NCBI RefSeq assembly: GCF_030177895.1
Contig: NZ_CP123448.1
Span: forward strand, 682,001 to 746,000
Source: Kingella negevensis
GTDB taxonomy: Bacteria; Pseudomonadota; Gammaproteobacteria; Burkholderiales; Neisseriaceae
Length of the DNA: 64,000 nt
Direction: 5' to 3'
Position 1 is the stretch's first letter; every line of letters starts with the position of its first letter. This document shows positions 17,991-25,286 of this stretch, piece after piece. The notes under the pieces were generated by a model that was not told the DNA's origin, did no database searches, and saw nothing but the letters and a program-made list of their open reading frames with translations. A program made the translations under genes and the position numbers.

Positions 17991-18262
17991 TTGCCTGTTT
18001 TTAGGGGGTGGGGTATGATGTGCGTTCTCTCCAAACTACTAGCAGCTTTCACGTCTGCCAACGTGAATTTTTGTTGCTTACTACAATTTGCACATCATTC
18101 CCCATAACTTTTGAGCTTTCTGATTGTTTCAGGCTGCCTAAACTCTTTGGGGTGTGCGGTATCGGTAACGACCGCGCCTGTCTAGTAGCAGGAGAGAGCA
18201 CCCCGCCCAAATGGGCTTTTTCTCAAATTACTTCATCAAATCCGCTTCGGCGGATTTTTTTG
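17991..18262 (+). ncRNA. C4-like antisense RNA and its target leader (locus 1)
   Basis: Promoter TTGCCT (17991-17996), 17 bp, TATGAT (18014-18019). The RNA runs from ~18025 to a terminator-like hairpin CACGT/ACGTG plus T run (18051-18072). It carries TCTCTCC (18026-18032) and CTACTAG (18036-18042). Downstream, CTAGTAG (18182-18188) and GGAGAGA (18191-18197) are their exact complements in the reverse order and cover an AGGAG. A conserved hairpin (18156-18175, TCG-GTAA-CGA with a TA bulge) and a terminator (18239-18262) frame the target. This is the a'/b' layout of phage P1/P22 C4 RNA. The downstream genes are a ribbon-helix-helix protein and a KilA-N antirepressor. Confidence 0.7.
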
Positions 18263-18322
18263 TTGCCTATTTTTGACTTATCGCATAAAATGTAGATACG
18301 ATTAACAAGTAAAGGCGTTAAA

Positions 18323-18502
18323 ATGGCAGAAACCGAAAACCCAAAAAGCAAATATGAAAACAAGCGAATTTTAAAACACGTTTCCTTTAACACAGAGAAA
18401 GAAGCTGATTTACTTAAATTTGCTAATAATTTAGACTTCTCAAAATGGGTTAAAGAAAAATTGAAACATGAGCTTGAATTGGAAAAATTAAAGAAAGGAT
18501 AA
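18323..18502 (+). CDS. Small probable ribbon-helix-helix protein
   Basis: 59 residues with a charged N-terminal tail, then KRILKHVSFNTEKEADLLKF and FSKWVKEKLKHEL: one beta strand followed by two helices, the shape of Arc/MetJ-type repressors. It lies between the C4-like RNA and the KilA-N gene on the same strand. The DNA-binding role is inferred from pattern only. Confidence 0.55.
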   Translation: MAETENPKSKYENKRILKHVSFNTEKEADLLKFANNLDFSKWVKEKLKHELELEKLKKG

Positions 18503-18569
18503 AAAATGCTTGCATAAATCGTATATACAAATTAAAATGCTTGCACTTGCAAATGCAGGTAAAAAGAAA

Positions 18570-18599
18570 GCCCAAATCAAGTTGTCGCTTGATTTGGGC
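18570..18599 (+). promoter_or_regulatory. 12 bp hairpin upstream of KilA-N gene
   Basis: GCCCAAATCAAG and CTTGATTTGGGC with a six-base loop, not followed by a T run, in the leader of the KilA-N gene. It belongs to a recurring GCCC...GGGCAAG hairpin type also seen at 30719, 31012, 22874 and (minus strand) ~56730. Confidence 0.6.
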
Positions 18600-18668
18600 A
18601 GGTGGAAAAGCAACGCTGTAACGTTCTTTTCCTGTTTCCATGACTACACATGAAAAAGGTATTTTACC

Positions 18669-19286
18669 ATGACTACCCAAATTTTAAATTTTTCTTTCAA
18701 CAATGCTGTTGTTTCTTTTCGTGCTGACGGTTTCCTTAATGCTACGGCAATTGCTGCTTATTTTGGTAAACAACCACGCGATTATTTAAAAACTGAGCAA
18801 ACTCAACAATATATCGCTGCACTTGCTGAACACTTATCCAGTAAGACAAAAATCTTAGTGGAATACAATCAATTGGTTACAGTTAAGAACGGTGGTTCTC
18901 AACGCGGAACTTGGCTTCACCCTAAACTCGCAATCCACTTCGCCCGATGGCTTGACCCAAAATTCGCGGTTTGGTGCGATGAACAGATTGAACACATCAT
19001 TTCAGGCAGCCTGAAACTAGAACCTGTACAACCTGCTTTGCCACATGGTTCAATCGTGTTATCTGCACATGATTTGCAATGTATTAAAGGCTTTGTAGCG
19101 CATGTGCCGTATATGTTGGCTTACTACCATGCAACTGAAACAGCAGTACGTTCACTCAATCACAATCTTGCTTACCGTGCGCATGGCCGTTTTTCAGATG
19201 GCTATCTTCATGCGCTGATTTTGGCTTCACGGCTTAACTTGCCACATAAAACTTGGCGTGATGTGGCGTTTGAGCTGAATCGCTAA
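18669..19286 (+). CDS. KilA-N domain antirepressor (copy 1)
   Basis: 205 residues. The KilA-N DNA-binding domain spans 1-~110: FRADGFLNATAIAAYFGKQP, DYLKTEQTQQYIAAL, the conserved GGSQRGTWLHPKLAIHFARW and LDPKFAVWCDEQI. The C-terminal 90 residues are helical and unassigned. Such proteins counteract CI-type repressors in lambdoid phages. Transcription is likely controlled by the C4-like RNA at 18.0 kb. A DUS-pair terminator follows. Confidence 0.88.
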   Translation: MTTQILNFSFNNAVVSFRADGFLNATAIAAYFGKQPRDYLKTEQTQQYIAALAEHLSSKTKILVEYNQLVTVKNGGSQRGTWLHPKLAIHFARWLDPKFAVWCDEQIEHIISGSLKLEPVQPALPHGSIVLSAHDLQCIKGFVAHVPYMLAYYHATETAVRSLNHNLAYRAHGRFSDGYLHALILASRLNLPHKTWRDVAFELNR

Positions 19287-19296
19287 TTTTTCTTTT

Positions 19297-19337
19297 CAGG
19301 CTGCTTTTGGGTTGGTTAAAAAGCAGCCTGCTTTTTT
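19297..19337. terminator. DUS-pair terminator between convergent genes
   Basis: CAGGCTGCTTTT and AAAAGCAGCCTG with a loop of about ten bases, then CTTTTTT. It serves both the KilA-N gene and the exonuclease gene. Confidence 0.8.
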
Positions 19338-20238
19338 ATGCTCTAAACACGCGCGTTTGTGTGGTTTTGCTGTATTGCTTATACAAATCGGGGTGCTCTG
19401 CCTGAAAGGTTTTGCTGTCAAAACGGTGGCTGTTTTGGGTTTTCCATGTGAAGAGTTTTTCTTCGCCCGATAGCATAATGGCGTGTTGCCCGATTTTGGT
19501 TTTGAGCCATTCTTGGCGTTCGTTAATTTGCTGCGCCAACACTTTGGCTTGTTCGTTTAGGCTGCACAATTCGTTGTAGACAATCAGGGTTTCGGTGTCG
19601 GCTTGTGTGCTGTCGCCGTCATCTTGCGGATAGAGTTTTTGTACGTCTGCTGCGTTTTGTGGCTCGGGCGGTATGTTTTTCATAACGTGGTTTTCCCAAA
19701 ATTCTTTGGCTCGTGCCAATAAATCGGCGGCTAGTTCGCGGTCGCGTTCTATGCGGTATTGGCGATAATCGCGTCCGCCAATGAGTACGGCGATGTAGGC
19801 GAAATCGACATCAAAAATTTCCATATACCACTGCACTTGGGCGATGTATTCAATGGGTACGCCGTCGTCTTCGTTGCTCCATTCTTTGAATTTGAATGCG
19901 CTGGCGGTTTTGATTTCTAAAATGCCGATAGGTTGTTGTGTGATTTTGTCGATAATCAAGCCGTCTGCGTTGGCTAGGGCAAAATCGTGTTTTGGGTGTT
20001 TTTTGATTTCAGGCTGCCTGAAAATCAGTTTGCCTGTTTCTTCGCTAAAACGCGCAGCGATGGGGGCTTCTAGCGCGTGCCCCCAGTAGAGATGTTCGCC
20101 TTTTAATTCTGGCTGCTCGGTGGTTTTGCTTAAAAACACATCTAGCGCGGTTTTGAATTGGGATACGCCGATTATGGCGGCGATGTCGCTGCCACCGATA
20201 CCTTGACGGCGGTCTTGTAGAAATTGTTTGTTTGTCAT
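19336..20238 (-). CDS. YqaJ-type viral exonuclease
   Basis: 300 residues. Lambda-exonuclease/YqaJ features: RRQGIGGSDIAAIIGVSQF at the N-terminus, LYWGHALEAPIAARFSEETG, the metal-binding ANADGLIIDK and GILEIKTAS (Asp, Glu-x-Lys), and QVQWYMEIFDVDFAYIAVL. It degrades dsDNA ends to give 3' single strands for RecT. The start overlaps the upstream gene's stop. The C-terminal ~90 residues include a helical segment. Confidence 0.93.
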   Translation of the reverse strand: MTNKQFLQDRRQGIGGSDIAAIIGVSQFKTALDVFLSKTTEQPELKGEHLYWGHALEAPIAARFSEETGKLIFRQPEIKKHPKHDFALANADGLIIDKITQQPIGILEIKTASAFKFKEWSNEDDGVPIEYIAQVQWYMEIFDVDFAYIAVLIGGRDYRQYRIERDRELAADLLARAKEFWENHVMKNIPPEPQNAADVQKLYPQDDGDSTQADTETLIVYNELCSLNEQAKVLAQQINERQEWLKTKIGQHAIMLSGEEKLFTWKTQNSHRFDSKTFQAEHPDLYKQYSKTTQTRVFRA

Positions 20239-20780
20239 GATTGAACCTTTTGGGCTACATGAAGTGCGTTGATGAGTTTAATCAGTTGTTTGGCTTGCTT
20301 AGGAGTTAATGTAACGGTGTTGTTGATGTGACTTAAACCTGAATCGCCATTGCTTTGAGAAATCACAATCACGCCGTCGCTAAAGATGCCCATTCGTGTT
20401 TTGACGGGTTTAAGTTTGTATGGCTTACTTTTGCATGCTGTATCTTGTTTCAAATTTTCTTTGCTTTCGGTGGATTGTGTGATTTTGGCTTTTTCTCGTG
20501 TTTTCATGGTTTTGCTTTCTTGCTTGAGTTGAAGTTTTGGATTTTCGTTGTCTTTTTTAAAGGCGATGGCTGCCTTGCCTAGCTTGTAGTAATAGCCGTC
20601 ATCGGCTTGATATTTAACCAGATATTCGCTTGTTACCAATTCGCGCATGAGATGCGATAATTCGGCTTCTGATTGGGTGATGCAGTGGCTTTTAATGAAT
20701 ACGCCTGATAATTTAGAACATCTTTTAAACAGGGCGATGATTTTCTTGTGCTTAAGTGTGAGTTGGCTATCATTCATCAT
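20235..20780 (-). CDS. Phage protein, probable winged-helix N-terminus
   Basis: 181 residues. The first ~70 look like a helix-turn-helix or winged helix (KHKKIIALFKRCSKLSGVF, ELSHLMRELVTSEYLVKYQ, GYYYKLG), followed by a lysine-rich linker and a C-terminal strand-rich part ending TLTPKQAKQLIKLINALHVA. Its stop overlaps the exonuclease start and its start overlaps the upstream stop. Function unknown. Confidence 0.7.
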   Translation of the reverse strand: MMNDSQLTLKHKKIIALFKRCSKLSGVFIKSHCITQSEAELSHLMRELVTSEYLVKYQADDGYYYKLGKAAIAFKKDNENPKLQLKQESKTMKTREKAKITQSTESKENLKQDTACKSKPYKLKPVKTRMGIFSDGVIVISQSNGDSGLSHINNTVTLTPKQAKQLIKLINALHVAQKVQS

Positions 20781-21084
20781 AAACCACTCCTGCCATTGGA
20801 TTTTTTTCCCAAACTTGCGCCAGTGCTAACGCTGCTTTTTCTTGGTGGCATAGGTCGTTTAATCGTTGCAAGGCTGGGGCTAAATCGCTGTTTACATACC
20901 AAATCGGGATTTGACGGCGGTTGTCGCAATCGTAGGTTTTGAGTGCAATGTGGTATTGCGGTTTTAGCATGGGCTTGGCTTTGACGTTGTAGCTAGCGGC
21001 TAAGCCAACTGCTAATACTACGCCTGCAATAAAGCCGCCTATTGCTTCTTTGCTGGGTAATAATGCTTTTAATTGCGATTTCAT
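20770..21084 (-). CDS. Single-span membrane protein of the early operon
   Basis: 104 residues from ATG 21084, chosen because GGGAG lies six bases upstream. A hydrophobic segment (residues ~13-32, GGFIAGVVLAVGLAASYNV) is followed by a soluble domain with paired cysteines (TYDCDNRR, LNDLCHQEK). Probably an inner-membrane anchored periplasmic protein. No family recognised. Confidence 0.65.
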   Translation of the reverse strand: MKSQLKALLPSKEAIGGFIAGVVLAVGLAASYNVKAKPMLKPQYHIALKTYDCDNRRQIPIWYVNSDLAPALQRLNDLCHQEKAALALAQVWEKNPMAGVVYDE

Positions 21085-21159
21085 GTTGCTCCCTTTGTAA
21101 GCGGTTAAAAATCTACTTATTCGCAGCAACTTGGTTAAATTGCTGCTGTAAATAGGCTT

Positions 21160-21381
21160 TTAGACACGTAAAAAACTTTCAATGGCTTTGAATACTTGGT
21201 TGATGTGCAAAAACTGATTGCTGTTGTCTGCTAAATAAAACTTGATTTCTGTACCGTTTAAATCAAACCATGCTTCGCGCGTCTGAGGGTCGAAAATGCC
21301 GTTGATGTTGCTGTGCTGCGCTTTCAAGCTGCTTAATTTGGCGCGGAATGCGTCGTCTAGCTGCATTTCTTCGTGGTTCAT
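21160..21381 (-). CDS. Small phage protein, unknown
   Basis: 73 residues, soluble, no cysteine. Contains IFDPQTREAWFDLNGTEIKF and ends IESFLRV. It lies one base after the 96-residue gene upstream, so it is probably co-transcribed. No family recognised. Confidence 0.6.
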   Translation of the reverse strand: MNHEEMQLDDAFRAKLSSLKAQHSNINGIFDPQTREAWFDLNGTEIKFYLADNSNQFLHINQVFKAIESFLRV

Positions 21382-21382
21382 C

Positions 21383-21673
21383 TCAAAATCTCCCTAATCC
21401 GTATTCTGCTAATTGGTTTTGATGAAACTTGCGACCCATTTCCACCGCCATATCGGCAATGGCACAAATGGCTTGATCTTCGTCTTCGAATGGGTCGGCT
21501 TTTTCTTCTGCGATGGCTTTTTCAAAGTATCGCGCTGCCTGCGCCCAGTATTGGGCTACTGTGCAGTTGTAGGCATCTTCTTCTAGCTGCCAGTGGTCTA
21601 AGCCGTCTAAATCGCCTGCGTCGTATGGTTGATATTCTTCAGGCAATGGCAGATTAGCTACTTTGCTTAGCAT
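21383..21673 (-). CDS. Small acidic phage protein
   Basis: 96 residues, acidic, rich in Ala/Glu (AEEKADPFEDEDQAICAIADMA). The first codons (MLSKVAN) and ribosome site are a near copy of those of the neighbouring zinc-ribbon gene. No function assigned. Confidence 0.65.
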   Translation of the reverse strand: MLSKVANLPLPEEYQPYDAGDLDGLDHWQLEEDAYNCTVAQYWAQAARYFEKAIAEEKADPFEDEDQAICAIADMAVEMGRKFHQNQLAEYGLGRF

Positions 21674-21839
21674 GTTTTCGCTCCTTGATGAATTTCTGCG
21701 CCTCTATCAGATGCTTCATTCTTTCGTGATGAGCTTTGTCTGCGCATGCGTGACACAATTCACGACTGACTTTCTTTGCGGTGTTGTATTGCTTGCCGCA
21801 TTGCTGACAGGTGTGCTTAGTGGCTACTTTGCTTAGCAT
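21654..21839 (-). CDS. Small zinc-ribbon protein
   Basis: 61 residues from ATG 21839 (AGGAG nine bases upstream). Two CxxC pairs, CQQC and CHAC, separated by 15 residues, would bind one zinc ion; a basic C-terminus (KFIKERKHAKQSS) follows. Nucleic-acid binding is plausible but unproven. Its start region is duplicated at the next gene. Confidence 0.65.
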   Translation of the reverse strand: MLSKVATKHTCQQCGKQYNTAKKVSRELCHACADKAHHERMKHLIEAQKFIKERKHAKQSS

Positions 21840-21864
21840 GTTTTCGCTCCTTGATAATTTCTGC
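21657..21864. repeat. Duplicated translation start region
   Basis: About 42 bp at 21657-21699 recur at 21823-21864 with one or two differences, covering the ribosome site, the ATG and the codons for MLSKVA of two successive genes. Confidence 0.8.
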
Positions 21865-21880
21865 ACATGATGCTCCTGAT

Positions 21881-22477
21881 TTATTCGTCCCAGCCACCTG
21901 TTTCGCCTGATGCGATAACGTCGGCGTAAAAAGCTTCTGCTACTGCACGGACGACTTTGCTGTATCGGGTTTTGTATTCGCTTTCGGCTTTGGCGCAAAA
22001 TTCGTCCAGCGTGCCAACAAAGCAGCCTGCACGGATTAGCAAGCCTTTGGTGTGGACGATGATTTGTATTTGTCGCCCTGAACCGTCTATGTTTGCCATG
22101 GTCATGAAGTTGATGACTTCAACCCCTTCCATTTTTAGACGTTTGCCGAATTTGAATGAGCTGCCGAGCTTGTTGTAGTTGCCGAGCGTGTTGTCGTTGC
22201 CTAGCTTGTTGTGGTCGCCCAGCGTGTTGCAGTTGCCTAGCTTGTTGTAGTCGCCCAGCGTGTTGTCGTTGCCTAGCTTGTTGTAGTTGCCTAGCTTGTT
22301 GTAGTTGCCCAGCGTGTTGTTGTCGCCTAGCTTGTTGTAGTTGCCGAGCGTGTTGTCGTTGCCTAGCTTGTTGTGGTCGCCCAGCGTGTTGCAGTTGCCG
22401 AATGTGTTGTCTGCGCCGATTATTTGCCAACCGCCCAGGGTGTTGTTGTCGCCAAAATTGTGATTATTCGTTGTCAT
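21881..22477 (-). CDS. Phage protein with hexapeptide repeat domain
   Basis: 198 residues. Residues ~8-110 consist of six-residue repeats of the form N-T/K-L-G-N/D-x (for example NTLGDHNKLGNDNTLG), about 15 units, expected to coil as a left-handed or related beta-helix. The C-terminal half (GSSFKFGKRLKMEGVEVINF onward) is a separate domain including IQIIVHTKGLLIRAGCFVG. At DNA level the repeats are 18/36 bp and prone to copy-number change. It is the second gene after the left CI operators. Function unknown. Confidence 0.75.
   Translation of the reverse strand: MTTNNHNFGDNNTLGGWQIIGADNTFGNCNTLGDHNKLGNDNTLGNYNKLGDNNTLGNYNKLGNYNKLGNDNTLGDYNKLGNCNTLGDHNKLGNDNTLGNYNKLGSSFKFGKRLKMEGVEVINFMTMANIDGSGRQIQIIVHTKGLLIRAGCFVGTLDEFCAKAESEYKTRYSKVVRAVAEAFYADVIASGETGGWDE
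22160..22420. repeat. 18/36 bp coding tandem repeat
   Basis: Repeated blocks such as TTGTTGTAGTTGCCTAGC (plus strand) alternate in two types, giving a 36 bp higher-order period. They encode the hexapeptide repeats. There are no spacers, so it is not a CRISPR array. Confidence 0.85.
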
Positions 22478-22525
22478 GCTTGATTGCCTTTTGTGTTGGG
22501 GTGGGCGTGTTGCCCACCGTGTGGT

Positions 22526-22732
22526 TTAGTTGATGTAGCCGTGAAAGCCTGTGTTGGCGATGGCGATTTCGTCTAGTGCTTGATGGGCTTGGTGCAGGCT
22601 GTTAAACGTTTTCCAGCGTGTTGCGCCTACCAGCTTGACTTTTACTTTGCCTTTTGCGCCTTGTTGCAACTGGGCGATGGTGGCTTCTTGTTTGCCAAAG
22701 CTGTGTTGGCAGTAGGTTTGTATGGCTTTCAT
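22526..22732 (-). CDS. First gene of the leftward early operon, unknown
   Basis: 68 residues: MKAIQTYCQHSFGKQEATIA..., a small strand-helix protein with basic middle (AKGKVKVKLVGATRWKTF) and AHQALDEIA near the end. It is the promoter-proximal gene of the operon repressed from the 22.77-22.81 kb operators, the position of N or other early regulators in lambda, but it shows no arginine-rich N-like motif. Confidence 0.6.
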   Translation of the reverse strand: MKAIQTYCQHSFGKQEATIAQLQQGAKGKVKVKLVGATRWKTFNSLHQAHQALDEIAIANTGFHGYIN

Positions 22733-22770
22733 GATGGTTGTCCTTGTGGGGGTGTTGTTGATGTGTGAAT

Positions 22771-22809
22771 AGTACTATTGTACTTGATATTTGTAAATAC
22801 AATAGTACT
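22771..22809. promoter_or_regulatory. Left CI operator cluster (OL-like)
   Basis: AGTACTATTGTACT (22771-22784) and AATACAATAGTACT (22796-22809), centre spacing 25 bp, match the AGTAC-N4-GTACT sites next to the repressor gene at 30.16-30.22 kb. A weaker half site, AAGTACTT, lies at 22832-22839. They cover the promoter region of the leftward early operon. Confidence 0.8.
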
Positions 22810-22868
22810 TAAATATTTTTCCGCATTATTTAAGTACTTGATTTTCAATCAAACAAAATTTAGGCGTA

Positions 22869-22900
22869 AAAAAGCCCATTCAACCGTATGGCAGAATGGG
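22869..22900. repeat. 32 bp inverted repeat, left copy
   Basis: Perfect reverse complement of 25903-25934. The element is itself a hairpin (GCCCATTC with GAATGGGC, 12 nt loop). The two copies bracket a ~3 kb cassette with a membrane protein and a toxin-antitoxin-like operon. Confidence 0.9.
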
Positions 22901-22948
22901 GGCGCGTGATTGCGTGGAAGGTGGTGGATTGAAAAAAAGGATATAGTG

Positions 22949-23795
22949 ATGCAAAAGCAAGTTTGGATTAAAATACAAGGTGATGAATATCAAGGTAGTT
23001 TTCCTGCGTCATTTGCAAAAAGTCTGTGCGAAATGCAGCGTGGATTTTATCGTGTAGCGGCGTTGGCTTTGCATAACGATGAAAATGTCAAACGTTTAAC
23101 GCGTGATGAGTTAGAACGATTTGAAATTGTATTTGTGGTTGCGATAGGCAGCACCGAAATCAGCACTGATGCGATTGAAAAATTTGAAAGCATTGTTTCA
23201 GAAGCGTTTAAAAATATACCCAGTGAGTATCAAATGTTATTAATTGGATTTTTCATTATTTGTTATTTTGGCTATCAAGCTTATGAACGGCATTGTGAGC
23301 AATCTGAAACGAAAATACTCTCGCAAGAAAGGGCGGAACAAATCAAAGCCTTACAAGAAATTACAAACAAAGGCTATGTGGCAGTAGAAAATGTTGCTGC
23401 ATTATTGGCACAAAATACCGATAATCTACTGATGTCTGTTATGAGTAATGCACCAACCGCAACGCAAATAGAATTAGCGGGGATTACCTACACTGCTGCG
23501 GATATTGCAGAAGCTAATAAACGTGCTTATGCCAATCGTACTAGTGAAATCATTAATGGTGAATACCAAAATCGTTATAGACAGCAGTAAACCTGAACTA
23601 CTAAAATTGACGTTGCGCGATATATATAATATTGAATATATTGTTAAATTAGATACAACCGATATGTTTGCAGAAGATGTAGAAAAAGTATGGGAAGTGG
23701 CAAAATCAGGTAAATTAGTTCCAATCCAGCTGACAGCGGTGTTCAAAAATGGGCAATATGAAAAAGGTTTCATTGAAACAATAGATTTGAATTAA
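22949..23795 (+). pseudogene. Frameshifted membrane protein of the immunity cassette
   Basis: From ATG 22949 (AGG upstream) the frame encodes 213 residues with one membrane segment (~95-115, QMLLIGFFIICYFGYQAYE), then a helical region, and stops at 23588 after NGEYQNRYRQQ. The +1 frame continues without break as KIVIDSSKPELLKLTLRDIY to 23795. Removing one C in ACCAAAATC (~23562) would give GEYKIVIDSSK, a seamless join, so the gene very likely carries a single-base insertion (or a sequencing error). Family not recognised. Its position between CI and the left operators suggests a superinfection-exclusion or similar lysogen gene. Confidence 0.65.
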
Positions 23796-23830
23796 ATGCT
23801 TCAGGCAGCCTGAAAATCTTAAAATAACAG

Positions 23831-23849
23831 ATTTACACAAAGTGTAAAT
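23831..23849. promoter_or_regulatory. Operator palindrome of the HigBA-like operon
   Basis: ATTTACACAAAGTGTAAAT, arms TTACAC and GTGTAA, 25 bp before the first gene. Similar TTTACAC/GTGTAAA palindromes serve HigA-type autoregulators. Confidence 0.65.
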
Positions 23850-23873
23850 TTTGAGAAAATAGAAAGGAAGTCA

Positions 23874-24149
23874 ATGCAAGTAAACTTTAAAAATGATTAT
23901 TTGCGTTTGCTATTTTGCGATAAATATTTTCAAGGCGATTTAGGTGTAAGAGCTACACAATCCTATCGCTTTGCTGTGCAATATATTTTATCCGCCCACA
24001 GCTTAAATGATTTACACGCAGCAGCCTTTCTCAACCTATCTAATCAGTCACCGTACAGCGTCAAAATAGACCAAAAACACCGATTAGCCCTAGAGATAGA
24101 CGCAGAAGGGCAAATCCATTTAATAGACATCATCAAAGCAGAATCATGA
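23874..24149 (+). CDS. HigB-like toxin candidate
   Basis: 91 residues. The order of features fits RelE/HigB-like killer proteins: F-K-N-D-Y-L-R-L-L-F at the start, GDLGVRATQSYRFAVQYI, a helix with SLNDLHAAAF, and strands SPYSVKIDQKHRLALEI and GQIHLIDI. Its stop overlaps the start of the antitoxin-like gene (ATGA). Family assignment rests on this arrangement and on the partner; catalytic residues are not certain. Confidence 0.6.
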   Translation: MQVNFKNDYLRLLFCDKYFQGDLGVRATQSYRFAVQYILSAHSLNDLHAAAFLNLSNQSPYSVKIDQKHRLALEIDAEGQIHLIDIIKAES

Positions 24150-25285
24150 ATCCATTATCATCAGCCGAGTCAATACATGCAGGCATCATTTTAAAAAGCG
24201 AATTAGCCGCACGAGGCTGGACGCAAAACGACCTTGCCGACATCATTAACCGCCCACCTAAAACCATTAACCAAATCATCACAGGCAAAATGGGGATTAC
24301 TGCCGACACCGCCATGCAGCTTTCCTATGCTTTGGGTATTTCAGCCGAAACATGGCTTAATTTGCAATCGCGCTATCAGCTTTCGCTTTTAGCGGCAGAA
24401 AGCGATAAATACGCCGATATCCCACGTCGTGCCGCTTTGTATCAAAACTACCCTATCAAAGATATGCTCAAACGTGGTTGGATTCAAGCAGGAGAAACTT
24501 TGGACGATTTAGAAAACGCCATAAAAGCATTTTTCCAAATCGACCAAATTTATCAACCTTGCGCCTTCCAATTTGCAGCCAAACAAAACACCGCTGCTTA
24601 TATGCAACCCATTAGCGCAGTCAATTTAGCATGGCTGCACCGTGTCAAACAGCTTGCAAAAGCGCAAATTACCACAGGCAAATTCAGTATTCAGGCAGCA
24701 AAAAAAGCGATTGAACAACTCTCCGCTTTACTACTCTCACCCGAAGAAATCCGCCATGTGCCACGCATTTTGTCAGAAAGCGGTATCCGTTTTGTATTGG
24801 TAGAAAGTTTGCCCAATAGCAAATTAGATGCCGTATGCTTTTGGTTGGACGAGCAAACCCCCGTCATTGGCTTAACCCTACGATACGACCGCATAGACAA
24901 TTTTTGGTTTACCCTACGCCACGAGTTGGAACATGTTTTACAAGGCGACGGCAAATCCACACCTATTTTAGATGAAGATATTGGCATAGACAGCAATACG
25001 CTACCACCCGAAGAGCAACGAGCCAACCAAGCTGCGGCGGATTTTTGCGTACCCAGCCAAAAACTAGACAGCTACATTATCCGCGCAGGAGCTTATTTAT
25101 TTTCCGAGCAAAAAATCAAAGCCTTTGCAGGAGTTAATAAAATTCACATCGGATTAGTAGTGGGGCAGTTGCACAACCGAACAGGCAAATACCAACAGCT
25201 ACGCAAACACCTTATCCCTATTCGTCCATTTATCTTAAACGGCTCAACCTATGACGGTTGGGGCTTAACTTATGAGGTTGAATAA
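24146..25285 (+). CDS. HigA-type HTH protein fused to ImmA/IrrE peptidase domain
   Basis: 379 residues. A HigA-like XRE helix-turn-helix (~10-75: AGIILKSELAARGWTQNDLA, RPPKTINQIITGKMGI) is joined to an ImmA/IrrE metallopeptidase-like domain with zinc motif RHELEHVL (about residue 258) and a later NQAAADFCVPS Glu/Asp region. Such fusions occur as antitoxins or as regulators cleaving repressors. It probably represses its own operon at 23831-23849. Confidence 0.85.
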   Translation: MNPLSSAESIHAGIILKSELAARGWTQNDLADIINRPPKTINQIITGKMGITADTAMQLSYALGISAETWLNLQSRYQLSLLAAESDKYADIPRRAALYQNYPIKDMLKRGWIQAGETLDDLENAIKAFFQIDQIYQPCAFQFAAKQNTAAYMQPISAVNLAWLHRVKQLAKAQITTGKFSIQAAKKAIEQLSALLLSPEEIRHVPRILSESGIRFVLVESLPNSKLDAVCFWLDEQTPVIGLTLRYDRIDNFWFTLRHELEHVLQGDGKSTPILDEDIGIDSNTLPPEEQRANQAAADFCVPSQKLDSYIIRAGAYLFSEQKIKAFAGVNKIHIGLVVGQLHNRTGKYQQLRKHLIPIRPFILNGSTYDGWGLTYEVE

Positions 25286-25286
25286 A

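Noticed and set aside
18008..18295. 95-codon frame with words also seen at 62656-62880 (GIGND...RIFLLP)
   Set aside because: The similarity follows the conserved RNA hairpin and terminator; stems show compensatory changes, so RNA conservation explains it better than a protein. Not fully excluded as a leader peptide.
22160..22420. Possible CRISPR array
   Set aside because: Repeats are contiguous 18/36 bp units without spacers and lie in frame in a protein gene.
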